A DNA stretch of 10,283 bases from Bacteroidota bacterium (GTDB taxonomy: Bacteria; Bacteroidota; Bacteroidia; Chitinophagales; Chitinophagaceae). Positions 7,776 through 10,283 of the stretch are shown here, piece by piece; within the stretch, counting starts at the first letter, position 1, and every line of letters begins with the position of its first letter. Position numbers and translations under genes: made by a program. A model generated the notes under the pieces. That model made no database searches. It was not told the DNA's origin and saw nothing but the letters and a program-made list of their open reading frames with translations. The stretch spans positions 1 to 10,283 of the forward strand of contig CANFLP010000067.1 of assembly GCA_947447835.1 (NCBI GenBank), given 5' to 3'.

Positions 7776-7855
7776 AGCTGTGCGAAGATAATGAATCACA
7801 ACCCCATTTTTTGCCATCTTTTTGGGATATTTGTACAGAATTCAAAAAAAATACG
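7776..7855. promoter_or_regulatory. Divergent trpS-recG intergenic region
   Basis: With the preferred starts, 80 nt separate the two genes, and both need start signals here. On the plus strand GATATTTG (7826-7833) is one mismatch from the Bacteroidota -7 element TAnnTTTG and would place a transcription start near 7840, about 16 nt before the recG TTG. The only TTG upstream (7811-7813) is too close for a normal -33 element. I see no clear -7 match on the minus strand for trpS and no T-box-like leader, since the spacer is too short. The assignment rests mainly on gene orientation. Confidence 0.35.
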
Positions 7856-9958
7856 TTGAGCCAAGCATCTCTTTTACAAAGCCCCATCGAATACCTTAAA
7901 GGCGTAGGCCCTTTGAGGGCTGATATGCTTAAAAAAGAGCTGAATTTGTACACTTTTGGCGACCTTTTACACCATTTCCCACACCGTCACATAGACAAGA
8001 CCCAGGTCACGCCTATTGGGCAGGTAAATCCTGAGATGGACTTTATACAAGTAAGGGGTGTGATGCAAGGAATAGATATCATAGGAGAAAAACGTTCTAA
8101 AAGGATGGTTACCCAGTTAAAAGACAGTACTGGGCAGATAGAATTGGCTTGGTTTCAGGGAATTAACTGGGTTCAAAAAAATATAGCCGAAGGGCAGGCT
8201 TACTTGGTTTTTGGCCGGGTAAGCTTCTTTAATGGACGTGCGCAAATAGTACATCCAGAAATTGAACCTTATGTAGCACAAACCGCCTCTCAAAAATCTT
8301 TATTAGAACCAGTATATCCTAGTACTGAAAAATTAAAGTCACGTGCTTTAAATGGAAAGCAAATTGGCAAGCTCACTCAAACATTATTTCAACAAATTAG
8401 TGAGCGTGATTTACCTGAAAATTTACCGGCAGATTTATTAAAAGATAGAATGGGAAGATGGGAGGCGTATAGGCAAATACATTTTCCGACTTCACAAGAA
8501 ATGTATAAAAAAGCCTTGTCCAGATTGGTTTTTGAAGAATTGTTTATAGCGCAAGTAAGATTGAATTTGATAAAAATTGACAGACATAAAAACAGTCAGG
8601 GTCATCGTTTTGCAAAAGTAGGAGACTATTTTAATACTTTTTATAACGAACATTTACCTTTCCAATTAACAGGTGCACAAAAAAGAGTGATTAAAGAAAT
8701 TAGGCAGGATACGGCGCGAGGGTTTCAAATGAATCGTTTGTTGCAAGGCGATGTAGGTAGTGGGAAAACCATGATAGCATTGCTTTCTATGTTGATTGCC
8801 GCAGACAACGGATACCAAAGTTGTATGATGGCACCAACCGAAATTTTAGCGCAACAACACTATGCAAGTTTAACTGAATTGCTTAAAGAAATGCCATTAG
8901 AAGTTGCATTGTTAACGGGCAGTACAAAAATTGCAGAACGTCGAAGAATATTACAGGGGTTAATGGATGATACCATACATTTTGTAGTAGGCACACATGC
9001 TATTATTGAAGAAGTAGTTCAGTTTAAAAACTTAGGTTTAGCAGTAATTGATGAACAACATCGGTTTGGTGTAGCGCAACGTGCGCAGCTTTGGAAAAAA
9101 TCAAAAGTGCCGCCACATGTTTTAGTGATGACCGCTACACCTATCCCTAGAACCCTTGCCATGACAGCCTTTGGCGACTTGGATTATAGCGTTATGGATG
9201 AGTTGCCTCCTGGTAGACAACCCATTAAAACAGTACATCGTTATGAAACTTCTCGTGCAAGTGTAATGGATTTTGTAAGGACGGAAATTACAAAGGGCAG
9301 ACAGGCTTATTATGTGTATCCATTAATTGAAGAGAGTGAAAAGATGAGTTACGAGGATTTGATGCAAGGATATGAGCAAGTAAAAAGTTACTTCCCAGAA
9401 CCTAAGTATAAAATTAGTATGGTGCATGGAAGACAAAAGAATGTGGAGAAGGAAACTAATATGAAAAGGTTTGTAACTGGTGACACACAAATATTAGTGG
9501 GCACTACTGTAATTGAAGTAGGGGTGAATGTGCCAAATGCAAGTGTGATGGTTATAGAGAGTTCGGAGAAATTTGGTTTGTCACAGTTGCATCAGTTAAG
9601 GGGTAGAGTGGGTAGGGGTTCTGAGCAGAGTTATTGCATTTTATTGAGTAGTGTAAAAGCCAGTAGGGAAGCAAAGAATAGGTTAAAAATAATGTGCGAT
9701 ACCAATGATGGTTTTGTGATTGCCGAAAAAGATTTAGAATTAAGAGGCCCCGGTGATATTGATGGAACCAGACAAAGTGGAGCACTTGACTTTCGATTGG
9801 CTAATATTATCAATGATCGCCAAGCTTTGGAAGAGGCAAAAAATGAAGCCTATACAATATGTGAAAAGGATCCAACCTTAATCGCAACCGAAAATGCACC
9901 TATTAGGTCATTTTTACAATCTCAGAAGACAAAAATAGGTTGGGGTAAGATTGCTTAA
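7856..9958 (+). CDS. recG: ATP-dependent DNA helicase RecG
   Basis: RecG rewinds and remodels stalled replication forks and Holliday junctions. From the TTG at 7856 the product has 700 residues, normal for the family. SPIEYLKGVGPLRADML (residues 9-25) is the conserved entry to the wedge domain, whose OB fold spans about 60-140. Helicase motifs follow in order: LLQGDVGSGKT (Walker A, 295-305), APTEILAQQH (Ia, 326-335), VIDEQHRFG (DEQH box, 397-405), VMTATPIPRTLA (III, 424-435), VGTTVIEVGVNVPNA (548-562) and QLHQLRGRVGRG (VI, 577-588). A RecG-type tail, LRGPGDIDGTRQSG (629-642), follows. No ATG lies upstream of the conserved GVGP box; the first in-frame ATG (7924) would delete it. The start is therefore TTG at 7856, or TTG at 7811 (715 residues). 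The first 400 or so bases are more GC-rich than the rest. Confidence 0.96.
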   Translation: MSQASLLQSPIEYLKGVGPLRADMLKKELNLYTFGDLLHHFPHRHIDKTQVTPIGQVNPEMDFIQVRGVMQGIDIIGEKRSKRMVTQLKDSTGQIELAWFQGINWVQKNIAEGQAYLVFGRVSFFNGRAQIVHPEIEPYVAQTASQKSLLEPVYPSTEKLKSRALNGKQIGKLTQTLFQQISERDLPENLPADLLKDRMGRWEAYRQIHFPTSQEMYKKALSRLVFEELFIAQVRLNLIKIDRHKNSQGHRFAKVGDYFNTFYNEHLPFQLTGAQKRVIKEIRQDTARGFQMNRLLQGDVGSGKTMIALLSMLIAADNGYQSCMMAPTEILAQQHYASLTELLKEMPLEVALLTGSTKIAERRRILQGLMDDTIHFVVGTHAIIEEVVQFKNLGLAVIDEQHRFGVAQRAQLWKKSKVPPHVLVMTATPIPRTLAMTAFGDLDYSVMDELPPGRQPIKTVHRYETSRASVMDFVRTEITKGRQAYYVYPLIEESEKMSYEDLMQGYEQVKSYFPEPKYKISMVHGRQKNVEKETNMKRFVTGDTQILVGTTVIEVGVNVPNASVMVIESSEKFGLSQLHQLRGRVGRGSEQSYCILLSSVKASREAKNRLKIMCDTNDGFVIAEKDLELRGPGDIDGTRQSGALDFRLANIINDRQALEEAKNEAYTICEKDPTLIATENAPIRSFLQSQKTKIGWGKIA

Positions 9959-10046
9959 ATCACTTGCTTTTTTAAGTATCTTGCATGCAAGTGAAAATAA
10001 CAAGATATCTATAACGATATAAAAATTTAATTTCAATTTATTTCCT
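9959..10046 (+). promoter_or_regulatory. recG-aminopeptidase spacer with possible pseudoknot leader
   Basis: This 88-nt AT-rich spacer holds two perfect inverted repeats that interlock. TCACTTGC (9960-9967) pairs with GCAAGTGA (9987-9994), and TATCTTG (9977-9983) pairs with CAAGATA (10001-10007). Because the second 5' arm lies in the loop of the first stem and its partner lies beyond it, both stems could form together only as an H-type pseudoknot. No run of T follows the first stem, so a normal intrinsic terminator for recG is not supported. No Bacteroidota-type TAnnTTTG element or Shine-Dalgarno sequence is seen before the ATG at 10047. The regulatory role is inferred from the pairing alone. 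Confidence 0.3.
9980..9991. repeat. 12-bp perfect palindrome CTTGCATGCAAG
   Basis: The sequence CTTGCATGCAAG reads the same on both strands with no spacer. It sits 22 nt after the recG stop and 55 nt before the aminopeptidase start. Such a site could bind a dimeric regulator as duplex DNA. It shares bases with both inverted repeats described for the spacer, so one structure may be a by-product of the other. Confidence 0.6.
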
Positions 10047-10283
10047 ATGAAGTATTTACCATTAGACTCGAAAATATTTATACAAAACCGTAAGCGATTT
10101 GTATCAAAGATGCAAAAAAATAGCATCGCCATTTTTGTTAGTAATGACGAGTTTCCGTCAAACGGAGATGCGTTACATGAGTTTAAACAGAACAGTGATT
10201 TGTTTTGGTTATCTGGTATTGAACAAGAATCAACAATGGTTATTTTGTTCCCAGATAATCCAGATCCAAAATACAGAGAGGTA
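10047..10283 (+). CDS. pepP: Xaa-Pro aminopeptidase (M24B, aminopeptidase P), N-terminal part
   Basis: Only the first 79 residues are in the window; the frame is open to the right edge. The segment matches the N-terminal domain of aminopeptidase P (AMP_N), which precedes the M24 metallopeptidase domain and helps form the dimer and substrate pocket. FIQNRKRFVSKMQKNSIAIF (11-30) is the usual opening helix and first strand. LHEFKQNSDLFWLSGIEQ (43-60) is the family signature, in which the polar (R/K)QNSD(F/L) block leads to the (Y/W)L(T/S)G turn. The enzyme removes an N-terminal residue that precedes proline and is normally cytosolic; no signal peptide is seen here. The metal ligands lie beyond the edge, so activity cannot be judged. 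It follows recG on the same strand after 88 nt. The family call is good; the gene symbol is by similarity. Confidence 0.88.
   Translation, partial: MKYLPLDSKIFIQNRKRFVSKMQKNSIAIFVSNDEFPSNGDALHEFKQNSDLFWLSGIEQESTMVILFPDNPDPKYREV

Noticed and set aside
7776..7817. 14-residue N-terminal extension of trpS from the ATG at 7817
   Set aside because: The added residues do not resemble TrpS, while the ATG at 7775 gives the family's normal N-terminus.
7675..7953. 92-residue minus-strand open frame across the trpS-recG divergence
   Set aside because: It overlaps both conserved genes in other frames and shows no protein signature.
10018..10023. TATAAA as a sigma-70-type -10 box for the aminopeptidase gene
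   Set aside because: The nearest -35-like word (TTGCAT at 9981-9986) is about 31 nt away, far outside normal spacing, and TATAAA is common in AT-rich DNA.
9914..10132. 72-residue minus-strand open frame opposite the recG end and aminopeptidase start
   Set aside because: It is antisense to two genes with clear conserved motifs, and its AT-rich content explains the hydrophobic translation.

Overview
The window looks like ordinary chromosomal DNA from an AT-rich member of the Bacteroidota, perhaps of the Chitinophagaceae type. The evidence is indirect. The proteins resemble Bacteroidota versions of their families, none of the genes has a clear Shine-Dalgarno sequence (leaders are short and A/T-rich), and the genes are packed in tight same-strand runs. 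I see no rRNA, tRNA, CRISPR array, transposase, integrase or phage gene.

Left block (1-3425, minus strand). Three genes read leftward: a sodium:solute symporter, a class I SAM-dependent O-methyltransferase, and an exported N-acetylglucosaminidase with LysM repeats that runs off the left edge. Gaps are 10 nt and 1 nt, so this is very probably one transcription unit. Next comes a divergent 88-nt spacer and a single plus-strand gene for a LOG-family Rossmann protein (3514-4053).

Middle block (4034-7775, minus strand). Four genes read leftward: tryptophanyl-tRNA synthetase (trpS), a deoxynucleoside kinase, a GlcD-type FAD-linked 2-hydroxyacid dehydrogenase, and an unidentified exported protein that looks like a small outer-membrane beta-barrel. 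Gaps are 28, 30 and 12 nt. The last gene runs into the LOG gene tail to tail, sharing 20 bp.

Right block (7856-10283, plus strand). The ATP-dependent helicase gene recG is divergent from trpS. It is followed after 88 nt by the start of a Xaa-Pro aminopeptidase (M24B) gene that is cut by the right edge. Every spacer longer than a few bases is described below; no gap reaches 300 bases.

Most of the window is housekeeping: translation (trpS), nucleotide salvage (kinase), DNA repair (recG), peptide turnover (aminopeptidase), solute uptake and wall remodelling. I found no convincing new defence or mobile system. The most interesting unexplained structure is in the recG-aminopeptidase spacer. Two overlapping inverted repeats there have the topology of an H-type pseudoknot with a U-rich first loop and an A-rich third loop, and a 12-bp perfect palindrome lies in the same place. 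Lesser points are the non-ATG start of recG, a base-composition change inside recG, the convergent gene overlap, and an A7 tract at a gene junction where loss of one base would fuse two reading frames.
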